Assembly (NCBI RefSeq): GCF_964340395.1
Contig: NC_135551.1
Coordinates: 31,270,955-31,334,954, forward strand
Direction: 5' to 3'
DNA: 64,000 nt
From: Glandiceps talaboti
Lineage: Eukaryota > Hemichordata > Enteropneusta > Spengelidae
The translations under genes and the position numbers were made by a program. Positions 27,614 to 38,880 of this stretch are shown one piece after another. A model generated the notes under the pieces. It had not been told where the DNA came from. It ran no database searches and saw only the letters and a program-made list of their open reading frames with translations. Position 1 is the first letter of the stretch. Each line of letters begins with the position of its first letter.

Positions 27614-28732
27614 TAGTCCGATGATGGTTGAATGTTTCATATATAAACCGGTCAATTAGTGCAAGGTGTTAGCTACATTGGAGACAAAGTGGCTTAGCTA
27701 GTGGTTTGACAAGTACTTCTTTCTATTGACCTTATTAAAAAAGAACCAGAAATTAAACCAATACACACAACATAATTTGATAAGCTTGGAGCTTCGGACT
27801 ACAAACTGTCACATTTGTTCACTATAGTTAGACGTTAATGGATTATTTTTTCAATAATGAGTTTAGAATTGAATACAATGGCATTAATCCTAGCACGTCG
27901 GTTTTTTTAATTGAGTTTAAATATGATATTCAATATTTACTGCAATCTAGTTGTGTGTATAGAGTACAGTACTTGTTATATTTTGATGATGACTAGAAGT
28001 GTATACCATTATCTATCATTTTAAAATTCCAAAAGCGCTTTGTTTATAAATTAATAGCCAAATTATATCAGCTTCAAGCGATATGTGCATAGAAAACAAG
28101 TCTTAAAACTAAGAGCAAGGCAAAAAATGTTTTTTAATCAAAGAATCTAAGAATAGCTCATCTCGTAGTTTGAGTCTGCCTCCCATCAATGTCGCCAATA
28201 GTCTAATTAAGCAATTGTCTATTTTAAATTCAAGATAAATTGATGTATTTTGGAAGATACTGGCCTTTCGTGTGACTTCCTCCGTGATGTATTGAACTCA
28301 AATGCGGAAAATATATTCAAAGAGCTCTCAATATTTACGCTTGAATCCGTATATTGAAATAGCGTGAACTTATTTGATTACTGGATCGAACTTAACCAAT
28401 CTATAGTCAAATTGTTCCATTCAACACATTTACTGAGGATAATTATAATCAAAACTCCAGTTAGCAAAATGTTTAGATGTAATATTAGGTGAAAAGGTAG
28501 GGGAGGTTTACTGAAAACTAATTATTGGCGTTTATATTGGTATTTGATGTTACCGATGCCTGAAATGGTGGCTGTCATCACAAAACAATTTTCTTCATTG
28601 GCCATAATCGAGTGAAAAAGTGTATTCATTTTCATTAATATTCTGTTTTCGTTCTTTTGAATGTTTATGTCGGTTGTGTTAAACCCAAGTCTATCGTGGT
28701 GAGAAAGTCTGTGTCATTTGGGAAACTAGTCG

Positions 28733-30507
28733 AAAATTCAAACCAATATTGTATTTAATTACTGCAGTTATAAATTCAAACCAATTTTGTATTTAATTAC
28801 TGCAGTTATAAATTCAAACCAATTTTGTATTTAATTACTGGCAGTTATAAATTCAAACCAATTTTATATTTAATTACTGGCAGTTATAAATTCAAACCAA
28901 TTTTGTATTTAATTACTGGCAGTTATAAATTCAAACCAATTTTATATTTAATTACTGGCAGTTATAAATTCAAAACAATTTTATATTTAATTACTGGCAG
29001 TTATAAATTCAAACCAATTTTATATTTAATTACTGGCAGTTATAAATTCAAACCAATTTTGTATTTAATTACTGGCAGTTATAAATTCAAACCAATTTTG
29101 TATTTATTTACTGGCAGTTATAAATTCAAACCAATATTGTATTTAATTACTGCAGTTATAAATTCAAACCAATTTTGTATTTATTTACTGCAGTTATAAA
29201 TTCAAACCAATTTTATATTTAATTACTGGCAGTTGTAAATTCAAACCAATTTTGTATTTAATTACTGCAGTTATAAATTCAAACCAATTTTGTATTTAAT
29301 TACTGTGGTTATAAATTCAAACCAATTTTGTATTTATTTACTGGCAGTTATAAATTCAAACCAATTTTGTACTTAATTACTGCAGTTATAAATTCAAACC
29401 AATTTTGTATTTAATTACTGTGGTTATAAATTCAAACCATTTTTGTATTTATTTACTGGCAGTTATAAATTCAAACCAATTTTGTATTTAATTACTGCAG
29501 TTATAAATTCAAACCAATTTTGTATTTATTTACTGCAGTTATAAATTCAAACCAATTTTGTATTTAATTACTGGCAGTTATAAATTCAAACCAACTTTAT
29601 ATTTAATTACTGGCAGTTATAAATTCAAACCAATATTGTATTTAATTACTGCAGTTATAAATTCAAACCAATTTTGCATTTATTTACTGCAGTTATAAAT
29701 TCAAACCAATTTTATATTTAATTACTGGCAGTTGTAAATTCAAACCAATTTTGTATTTAATTACTGCAGTTATAAATTCAAACCAATTTTGTATTTAATT
29801 ACTGTGGTTATAAATTCAAACCAATTTTGTATTTATTTACTGGCAGTTATAAATTCAAACCAATTTTGTATTTAATTACTGCAGTTATAAATTCAAACCA
29901 ATTTTGTATTTAATTACTGTGGTTATAAATTCAAACCAATTTTGTATTTATTTACTGTGGTTATAAATTCAAACCAATTTTGTATTTAATTACTGCAGTT
30001 ATAAATTCAAACCAATTTTGTATTTAATTACTGCAGTTATAAATTCAAACCAATTTTGTATTTATCTACTGCAGTTATAAATTCAAACCAATTTTGTATT
30101 TAATTACTGCAGTTATAAATTCAAACCAATTTTGTATTTAATTACTGCAGTTATAAATTCAAACCAATTTTGTATTTAATTACTGCAGTTATAAATTCAA
30201 ACCAATTTTGTATTTAATTACTGCAGTTATAAATTCAAACCAATTTTGTATTTATCTACTGCAGTTATAAATTCAAACCAATTTTGTATTTAATTACTGG
30301 CAGTTATAAATTCAAACCAATTTTGTATTTAATTACTGCAGTTATAAATTCAAACCAATTTTGTATTTAATTACTGCAGTTATAAATTCAAACCAATTTT
30401 GTATTTATCTACTGCAGTTATAAATTCAAACCAATTTTGTATTTAATTACTGCAGTTATAAATTCAAACCAATTTTGTATTTAATTACTGCAGTTATAAA
30501 TTCAAAA
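28733..30507. repeat. 38/39-bp minisatellite, about 46 copies
   Basis: The unit reads GTTATAAATTCAAACCAATT, then TTGTATTTAATTACTGCA. Units with CTGGCAG are 39 bases and units with CTGCAG or CTGTGG are 38. A run of 39-base units near 28825-29130 keeps one plus-strand frame open, giving a 13-residue periodic peptide (YLITGSYKFKPIL). That frame ends once 38-base units return, so it is a product of the repeat and not a gene. Variant order repeats at long range (see findings). Confidence 0.97.
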
Positions 30508-30645
30508 CTAGAACGTGACAACCACACTCTCGTTGTCATTATCTCTCACAAGCGAAATATTGAATAATAAAGAACAGTAAAATAACTACTTCCATGGTTT
30601 GACGCCTGGTTATAATTCTGTTGCTGAAAATGTGAAGCAGCTTTT

Positions 30646-30948
30646 ACAGCTAAAATGATGTAGGCTTAGCGTTTCACTCATGGAACATCACAGCTAAAAT
30701 GATGTAGGCTTGGTGTTTCACTCATGAAACATCACAGCTAAAATGATGCGGTGTTCACTCATGGAACATTACAGCTAAAATGGTGTTGGTTTGATGTTTC
30801 ACTCATGGAACATTACAGCTAAAATGATGTAGGCTTGGTGTTTCACTCATGGGACATTACAGCTAAAATGGTGTTGGTCTGATGTTTCACTCATGGAACA
30901 TTACAGCTAAAATGATGTAGGCTTGGTGTTTCACTCATGGGACATTAC
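30646..30948. repeat. 44-bp tandem repeat, 7 copies
   Basis: Units begin ACAGCTAAAATG at 30646, 30690, 30734, 30771, 30815, 30859 and 30903. The third unit has lost seven bases. Two unit types, GATGTAGGCTTGGTG and GGTGTTGGTTTGATG, alternate in the last four copies, giving an 88-base higher-order unit. Confidence 0.95.
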
Positions 30949-31791
30949 GTTTTTGACAAAAAACTAGACATATTTCGACTCTAGATTAACAATAACAGAG
31001 ACACAATAAACACAGCAGGATCCTTTACCCGATCATATTGAACAATGAGAAGCATTTCTATTTTTCCACAGTGCAGTAAAAACAGGCTACTATTAAAAAC
31101 GTTACACATAGATTTGATTATTTTAATGGCTACGATTGTTTGTTTTCCAACTGATAATCAACATTTCAACTTGATCACTTCTACATCCCCACTTTGCACG
31201 GCACGCATATAATTGTTTCTTATGCATTTGAAGTTATCTAAGAGTGTGTAATAAAATGTCATGTTGCATGAGTGCAATACCAAGCCTATATCATTTAGTT
31301 GTATTTCCTCCAAAAATTATGACCCACAGAAAGTGTACATCTCTCGTTTTTGAAAGATAAATCAAGGTAACATTAATCGTGTGAAATGAGTAGAGTCATA
31401 TATCATTTTGACACGATATGCATGCTAAACTTAATTAACTTCTATACAAACTCTATCAATATTACATGGATCAACGCGATAATCATACTGTCCTTTCCTT
31501 TCACCTTTGGTAGTATGGCACCTGACCATGTTCTTGATTTTGAGAAACAAAATTTAGCAAAACAAAAGCACACAGCAATAAACGTGAAACAAGGCTTGCA
31601 AACATGTGTGTGTACCTTACAGGGAAATATTTCCATCATTACATTATATACTAAATTGACGCATTTTTCAGATAATTATGATCGTGATGTCAATTACGTC
31701 ATTGAATGTTCAAGTTCGTTTCACTGATCGTAATTATTTTCCTATCATTGCTCATGTTGATATTCTATTAACCATTGTCTGCCTCGCCGTT

Positions 31792-31792
<1 letters not shown>

Positions 31793-31830
<38 letters not shown>

Positions 31831-31865
31831 GCCTGTCTGTCTGTCTGTCTGTCTGTCTGTCTGCC

Positions 31866-31898
<33 letters not shown>

Positions 31899-31929
31899 GC
31901 CTGTCTGTCTGTCTGTCTGTCTGTCTGCC

Positions 31930-31982
<53 letters not shown>

Positions 31983-32021
31983 GGCTGCCTGTCTGTCTGT
32001 CTGTCTGCCTGCCTGCCTGTC
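31793..32021. repeat. (CTGT)n microsatellite with CTGC units, about 229 bp
   Basis: About 57 tetramers. CTGC units recur at intervals of several CTGT units, suggesting internal block duplication. Confidence 0.97.
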
Positions 32022-32130
32022 CCCCTCTCTCTGCTACAGCAATAGCGTAAACATAAGAAATTGTCTTATCATTTGCGACATGGTATTGGCAATGTCCTAC
32101 GAAGAATTTTATTGATACTTTGCCAGTAAC

Positions 32131-32237
32131 ATGATTCATTAATGTGTTACACCTCTATATTTTACACGATTCATTAATGTGTTACACCTCTATATTTTAC
32201 ACGATTCATTAATGTCTTACCCCTCTATATTTTACAC
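32131..32237. repeat. 35-bp tandem repeat, 3 copies
   Basis: GATTCATTAATGTGTTACAC recurs at 32133, 32168 and 32203 (35-base period), each followed by CTCTATATTTTACAC. The third copy has GTCTTACCC. Confidence 0.93.
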
Positions 32238-33149
32238 TTCAATTAAATTCAGTAGACTGTGAATCACACTGTGCATTATTTGGCGTCTTTAAGTCAAAAC
32301 AAATTACACCAAGTTGTAATTCAACATTTCAATACCGATGAATATGTGACAAGATAATTTCAAGCAACATTTCCAATTGAGCGATGTGTGTTAACAAGTC
32401 GAGGTGCATAAGCCATACCCTGGTAATAAATAATATACTGTTGAAGTGATAGAAACATGGCAATGTCTCCTTAAACAATTCAACTTACACAAAACTACCT
32501 GGGTTGTCCAGATAGGCAAATTACCCTCAAGCGTCACGCAATTATTTTTTTCAGTTAATCTCCGAAACAACTGAAAATTACGTTTTTATCTTTCCGTGTC
32601 TTTGTAAATGAAACACATGGAAGATTATTTGATCCATAGAGGCCTTCTGGTAAGTCGATCGATATCATTACCAAAGTACTTCCACCACAACAAGTATTGG
32701 ATTAAGTCGATAATAGCCATTTTGGGACCACATGTTAAGCTTCTTGGCGAAAAGGTTTAATGAAAGTGTTATTATGTCGAAGATAGGGTATTTCTTGAGA
32801 TGAGTATTCTGAATGCCGTGTCTTAGACTTTGAATTTAGTTTGAGTGCTACTTCGTTTGGAAAGTGATTATATTGTCAAATTTACATTAGGGGTGGCAAA
32901 TTTTAGTTGCCCCAACCCTTGATCTTAGCAGCATTTGTGTATGCTCAGGGACACAAATAAAGTTATTTTCACTGATTCTGCAACAATAGCCTCGACATTG
33001 TTTGAGCAAGGGTTAACGAGATTAGAAGCTCGTAACTTTGTTTGTTTCCCAGAATCCTTGCCCCAGTGTAGAGCAGACCTTTTCTGACCCAGATTTCAAA
33101 TTGTTTGACCCATGAAGCAGAGTTGGTGAACCTGACTTTCCTGCGCCTA

Positions 33150-33720
33150 AAAAGATGTGTCGTTTGGTGAGTTTACTCTCGTGAGCGTCTCGCTTTGGAA
33201 TAATGTAAACTTCAATTTTAAAAAAAAATTGCTTCATATGTCACTAACGCATGAGTATTTAATGCTAAACAAAACAATTACACATACAGGTTTTCATAAA
33301 ATGAAATGGATAAATTTATCATTTGTATTCTTCCTGTTCAAAGGGAAAGAGTTCTTCCTTGTGGTTAATTATCCTGTTAATCTATCCAGTAGAACTTACA
33401 AGTCAATTTTAGCAACGGCCAAGAAAGTGTCTGTCGTCATAAACATAACCTTGAACCTGTAATGACGATTTCTAAAATTGTTGGACCATGCAGGACTTAA
33501 TTTTATGTTGATCTACGTAAACAATCTGAACATTACTACTGACTAGAGATATGCAGAAATTGTGATATTGAAAGGTATTCCATTCAGAGTTTACGCCGAA
33601 AATTCTATCAACATATTCATCAGCACAGGGTTAGTAAATCTTAACAAATTGGAAAATGTGGTTATGAAGCCAAACAAATCAATTGTTTTTCATTTACATA
33701 CATTTTAAAAAGATAGTATC
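33150..33720. repeat. Left copy of a diverged direct duplication
   Basis: Shares with 34540-35100, in the same order, GAATAATGTAAACTTCAATT versus GAATAAAATATACCTCAATT, then TTGCTTCATATGTCACTAAC versus TACTTCATGTATGACTAAC, then GCATGAGTAT versus TCATGAGTAT, then TAAACAAAACAA, then TTTTCATAAA. A weaker match, CATCAGCACAGGGTTAG versus ATCAGCACACGGTTAG, comes later. The function of the unit is unknown. Confidence 0.7.
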
Positions 33721-34539
33721 TAAATATAGTACCTACCCTTAAATTCTTTCAAAATTCGAGGGATTTTTTTTTTTGGGGGGGGGGGGAGAAGGGGTGGAGG
33801 TCGTGACTTTCTCTATTTTTTCGTTTCTTTATTACTCATGAGTTGGAAATCCCGCAAATTCATTTCGAACCACTTCAAAAGATGTAGATTCTGCAGGACA
33901 AAAACTATCAAAACTAGTTCACTGCAGTGTTCCTAATCTACATGAACTTTTCCTACTGGAAATCAATGTCGCCATCAAGTCCATCGTCATGGCGATGATT
34001 AACAGTTAGTAGGTTTCTGACGACAACTAAATGAGGTATTGCTATAGCTTGGCGGCAATGTAGGATGACTATCAAATGTGTTCGCTATACCAAATTCAAT
34101 CGTGACGTTAATACGAACTACGCCGCGTTTGAGGAAAATAGAAAATAGAACAAATTTTAATTTCGATGATAAATCAGCAAAAGTGTTATAACTGCAATTT
34201 GGGTATGTTAGGCTGTTAATATGCCCAAATATGGGTATGCTGGACAGTTAGTATGACCTATTTAGAAGTGACATATTCATCAATTTATCACTGTGACAGA
34301 CGACGCCAAGTCTTAACAGAGATTGAACTTTTACATCTACAACGGATGTTGACGATATCTCAAACGCATACATTGTGAAATTTGATGATTTATCTTTGTC
34401 TTGGATTTTACTACATTGCTCGTAAGATTTTTAATATCTTAGTAACACTGTGTCATTAAATTTTATCCTTTACTTTCTTCCCATTAATCTTATTTTTGTT
34501 TTGCATGGCTTTCTTCTTGCTCAAAAGATATGAAAAGGT

Positions 34540-35100
34540 CTCTTTTTGGAATGACTCTTGAGTGAGTCGATCGATTTTGAATAAAATATACCTCAATTTA
34601 GAAAGAAATACTTCATGTATGACTAACTCATGAGTATACAAATTGAATATTAAACAAAACAAAATTCCATATAAAATTTTTCATAAATACTTGTTTTGTT
34701 CTTTCTCCTGGGTATGATCATATCACATCATGGTTAGATGAATTCATACGGTTTAGTGTCAAATCATCCTGTAACAGGATTATCTTTTGGGAAAGAATTT
34801 ATGTGAAAGGACAGTGTCTGACACAACACGAACACCGATTAAGAGACGTTGTAGCCAATCAAAAGGAAGTACATTAGGCGCGATTACAGGAATATAACAC
34901 TTCAGTATCATCCATTTTCCCGCCGATAATAATTATGAAAAAGGTGAAAATATTTCTGTAATTTTTGACAGACTTCGACTTATGGAAATAATCTTTATAC
35001 ATGCATTGGCCTCAAAATAATTCATTTAAAATCAGCACACGGTTAGAAAATTCTAAAATCTTTGGTTCAATATTTGATAGAGCACATCTAGTTAGGATGT
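34540..35100. repeat. Right copy of a diverged direct duplication
   Basis: Partner of 33150-33720, about 1.39 kb to the right. Neither copy has a shared open frame, so a dispersed non-coding element or an old segmental duplication is more likely than a gene pair. Confidence 0.7.
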
Positions 35101-35514
35101 AGACTGTGACAAACAATAAATGAATGTCAAGTATACATACGTCGTCAACTGCTATAAATCAGGGAAACGACTAAATGCCTTTAGAATAGGAGAAGGTATA
35201 TCTATCACGTATCATGCGTATAGCAAACTATAAAATATGGTTAAGGTTGAAAATGATGAAATAAAACAAGTCGTAAGCCTAAAACTCTACTGTGTGCTCA
35301 CTGAATTTCATTTTTGTCTATTCGAATACCTGTACAGGCTTCTCCTTAATGGTCCATTCACATTTTCTAATTATGTGTGATGACATTTGAAATTAAAGAG
35401 TTACAGTTTGATGTTGACTTGTCAATACGAATATTTTTTATTACGTAGTGAACTGTTAAAAATATCAAGGACATAAAACGTAGTAAGGTTAACAAACACA
35501 TCGATCACATGAAC

Positions 35515-35659
35515 ATGTATGTATGTATGTATGTATGTATGTATGTATGTATGTATGTATGTATGTATGTATGTATGTATGTGTGTGTGTATGTCTGTCT
35601 GTCTGTCTGTCTGTCTGACTGACTAACTGACTGACTGACTGACTGACTGACTGTCTGTC

Positions 35660-35698
<39 letters not shown>

Positions 35699-35765
35699 GA
35701 ATTTGTGAATGTTGGATGTTAGGTAGATAGATAAATAGATAGATAGATAGGTAGGCAGGTAGGTA
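35515..35765. repeat. Compound tetranucleotide array ATGT-CTGT-GACT-CTGT-GATA-GGTA
   Basis: Successive blocks each differ from the neighbour by one or two bases per unit. Spurious open frames arise on the minus strand. Confidence 0.95.
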
Positions 35766-36466
35766 AACACAAAATGACGTGTGTCTTTCAATACATCTGC
35801 TTAAACCTACCTCGGTATTAATATTTATTGCATCTTTAATCTGTGATGTAGGAAACCTTTTTTGGTGTTTTCATCATATCTCTCTTTCTTTGAATTCATG
35901 TGAATTATTGAAACCATCTAGGTGTGCATGCAATAAATCATTCATCAGTTCTGAAGGACTAAAGTGTTTCAATCGACCTTTACAAAGTTTCTCGCTGACC
36001 TTTGTCATTGAATTATATTCAACACTGCATGTTAATGTGACCTTGGGTGTGAAAATAACACGACTTGACTTAATTAATTGTTGTTATCAATGTGACCTCG
36101 GTGGTTTGTGATTTCACCGTGGTGAATATGAAATATGACAGTGAGGTCGCTATTTGCTTTATTAAATAGATATTACTCGACCTAACATCTTTAAAGGCCG
36201 TGTTTTTATGACATAATCACCACATACATTTGATGGCCATTGTTGTTATTTATAGGTTCTTATTTTACAATCTGAGTAACCTACCTTCTTACCTTTCTTA
36301 CAGTGAGTGATGATGTTCACTGAAGAAAACCCTTAGCGCTAGATACGTTATACAATGTTATCAAACTGTACACAGATATCTAAACTGCTACTAAAATGTG
36401 ATGATTTTGACCTTTGACATGCCGTGGGAAATTTATGACGAACATATCAATAACCTACAACTGAAC

Positions 36467-36470
<4 letters not shown>

Positions 36471-36530
<60 letters not shown>

Positions 36531-36660
36531 CAATCAATCAGCCAGCCAGCCAGCCAGCCAACCAACCAACCAACCAACCAACAAATCATCGATCGCTCAA
36601 CCAACCAACCAACAAACCCACCCACCCATCCATCAAGCAAGCAAACAAGCAAACAAATAT
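36471..36660. repeat. Compound CAAT-CAGC-CAAC-CACC-CAAG tetranucleotide array
   Basis: Fourteen or so CAAT units followed by blocks of related tetramers. It yields a QSIN-periodic open frame that is not a gene. Confidence 0.95.
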
Positions 36661-36821
36661 ACATTTATGGTCCATAAACATTTAGTCATATTTGCTGACA
36701 TTACGTAATAATTTTGAACTCCTAATACTATATTATGAGAAATTAATGTAATCAATACCCAAGCATATCAAGTCACGAAGACATTAATTCCATGATCGAA
36801 TTACCACGTCTACTATCAATT

Positions 36822-36843
36822 GATCGATCAATCAATCAATCAG

Positions 36844-36887
<44 letters not shown>
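36822..36887. repeat. (CAAT)n microsatellite
   Basis: About 16 CAAT units, including one CAGT unit, 160 bases right of the compound array. Confidence 0.95.
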
Positions 36888-36888
<1 letters not shown>

Positions 36889-37674
36889 ATCGACCCACTA
36901 ACTCTCGTATCTACTCATCACCCAACTAAGCTATAGTCAATATGTCTATAAAATAAGAAAATAATCCATAAGTATATCCGTCCACACTTCATTCCATCCA
37001 ATCCACTCTTATGCATCAGTCAAATCTGTTTTCACCCATCGACCTTTTCGTTCATGCTTGTGTATTTATATCATCAAACCATCAGTTAAAATATCGAACT
37101 CAGTCCATTTATGCCACCTTCTATTCGCCCATCAATCAATCCGTTTACCAACGATCAATCGATCCATTGATATACTGACAGACAGATACACGATATAAAA
37201 AATAGATCAACATAAATAATTATATGGCTTAAATTTGAATCGAAACATGAGCATTTCTGTGTAGGATGATTTGAGCAAACTGCGACACTTTTCTCGTATC
37301 AATTCAACCGTAACCAGGCCATGTAATTCATATTCTGGTCTATGTATTCAGGATTTAAGGTGTGCCTATATATTCTTTTATATCACCAGAGGATTACCTT
37401 CAATATTGATATATGTGTGTTATTCAACAAAATAATAATGGTCCCTAGTCATCGAAAGCCATGAAAAATTCATTTTTTGCCTGGAGAGGTTTTGTGTAGG
37501 TTCTAAAATGACGTGATGACGATATATTTTAACTTAATCCAGATGTACTGTGCCGTAGGTAACCCTTACGCGATGGAAGTTTTCTGGCTCACATGAAATG
37601 TTATTGTGAATTATAGATGCGACCTTTTATATCCCATAACACATGTACTCAAAACCTCGGATAGACAATTGTCA

Positions 37675-37675
<1 letters not shown>

Positions 37676-37705
<30 letters not shown>

Positions 37706-37731
37706 TGTATGTATGTATGTATGTATGTATG

Positions 37732-37770
<39 letters not shown>

Positions 37771-37804
37771 ATGTATGTATGTATGTATGTATGTATGTAT
37801 GTAT
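37676..37804. repeat. (ATGT)n-(GT)n-(ATGT)n microsatellite
   Basis: ATGT units flank a GT run at 37731-37753. Confidence 0.97.
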
Positions 37805-38272
37805 ACTCGTGTTTAAACAGTATCTGAACTATTTTAAGACTCCTCCAAATGCTATTTACTTTTCTATGTCGTTCGTAATTATATCAAGAATGGCTATACG
37901 TTGTTATCTTTACCATACGGTTTGTTAAACAAGATGAGATTATGTAACATGACGTTGTATTATCAATTCCAATCCCATTTATGTTGATAATTTTCTCGAT
38001 GTCTACTTTCATGATGTTAACTAAAGACAGCAACCCAAGTTAAAGAAATCAAAGAATATAACATGGTGGGAAATAAACTACTAAAATCTCCAACTCTACT
38101 GACGAGGTGATACACAAACCTACAGCAAATACGTTCAGGAATACACGCCCTGGTGCTTTTCGTCGCCACGGAACTGTGTGACACACAGTAAACCACTTTA
38201 CGTTGGTGTTGTGGGTCGTATGTGTATGTCTATCTTTTTCAGATACTTGAAAGTTCAAGAAATAATAAGCTC

Positions 38273-38325
38273 ACTGCTATACAATCTATTGACTACTGTA
38301 CAACACAATTCCTGTGTAAGATATT
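38273..38325. repeat. Detached single 53-bp satellite monomer
   Basis: One complete monomer of the 38.9-44.2 kb satellite stands alone, separated from the main array by 555 bases. It matches the CCTGTG variant class. Its phase is such that the next monomer would start exactly where the intervening DNA begins, and the array resumes at monomer position 8. Either foreign DNA replaced seven bases of the array, or this is an ancestral copy outside the amplified block. Confidence 0.95.
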
Positions 38326-38718
38326 AAGATTGATACGTAGAAGTACTTTTATTTTTATTTGAAACATTTTATTCTATTCAAAAACCACGTAGATTATCGA
38401 CGTAGCAGCCTGCAAGCTTACTTCGAGCTCAGATCTCCGAACTTACACAACCAGAGAAAATATGATTAAAATGACGGCACAAAAGTCGTATTCAGACAAT
38501 TCTACTTACGTTTTAAACTAAATTCGATATTACATGTAGTTCGCAAGGTTATAACCGATCATTTTGGTTGAGAAACCATAGAAGAGTATGACCGATACCG
38601 TGTTTGTGGTAAGCTTGACCTCGCGACAGGTCACTCGACGAAATGATGCAGTATTCGTAAAATACGAATGAAAATTTTAGAAAAATACGGGGGAATACTT
38701 AGTTATGTGATAAATATA
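38326..38718. other. Unique DNA between detached satellite monomer and foldback element
   Basis: About 390 bases with no recognised gene. It contains a small inverted repeat, ATTCGTA/TACGAAT, near 38652-38670. It may be part of one larger insertion together with the foldback element, or older flanking DNA. Confidence 0.5.
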
Positions 38719-38874
38719 TAATTCCATGAAATCAATGTTAGTTTTACGTCATAATGCTCCTCGAATGTTCCGCGGACTACAAATTCTCGCCTACCGGCTC
38801 GAATTTGTATTAGTCCGCGGAATCATACTCGGAGCATTATGACGTAAAACTAACATTGATTTCATGGGATTATA
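38719..38874. mobile_element. Foldback (MITE-like) palindromic element
   Basis: Two arms of about 70 bases, roughly 38719-38789 and 38795-38874, are near-perfect inverted repeats. Shared segments include ATGAAATCAATGTTAGTTTT, ACGTCATAATGCTCC, CCGCGGACTA and AAATTC. The loop is only about ten bases, centred on CTACCGG. Differences between arms are few substitutions and small indels, so the palindrome is young or maintained. It codes for nothing. The form is that of a foldback or MITE-type non-autonomous DNA element; no clear target-site duplication was found. It lies at the 3' edge of the 555-base DNA between the detached monomer and the main satellite array. Confidence 0.75.
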
Positions 38875-38880
38875 TATAAA

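Noticed and set aside
31678-32139. CLSV / TDRQ repeat open frames
   Set aside because: Produced by the CTGT microsatellite.
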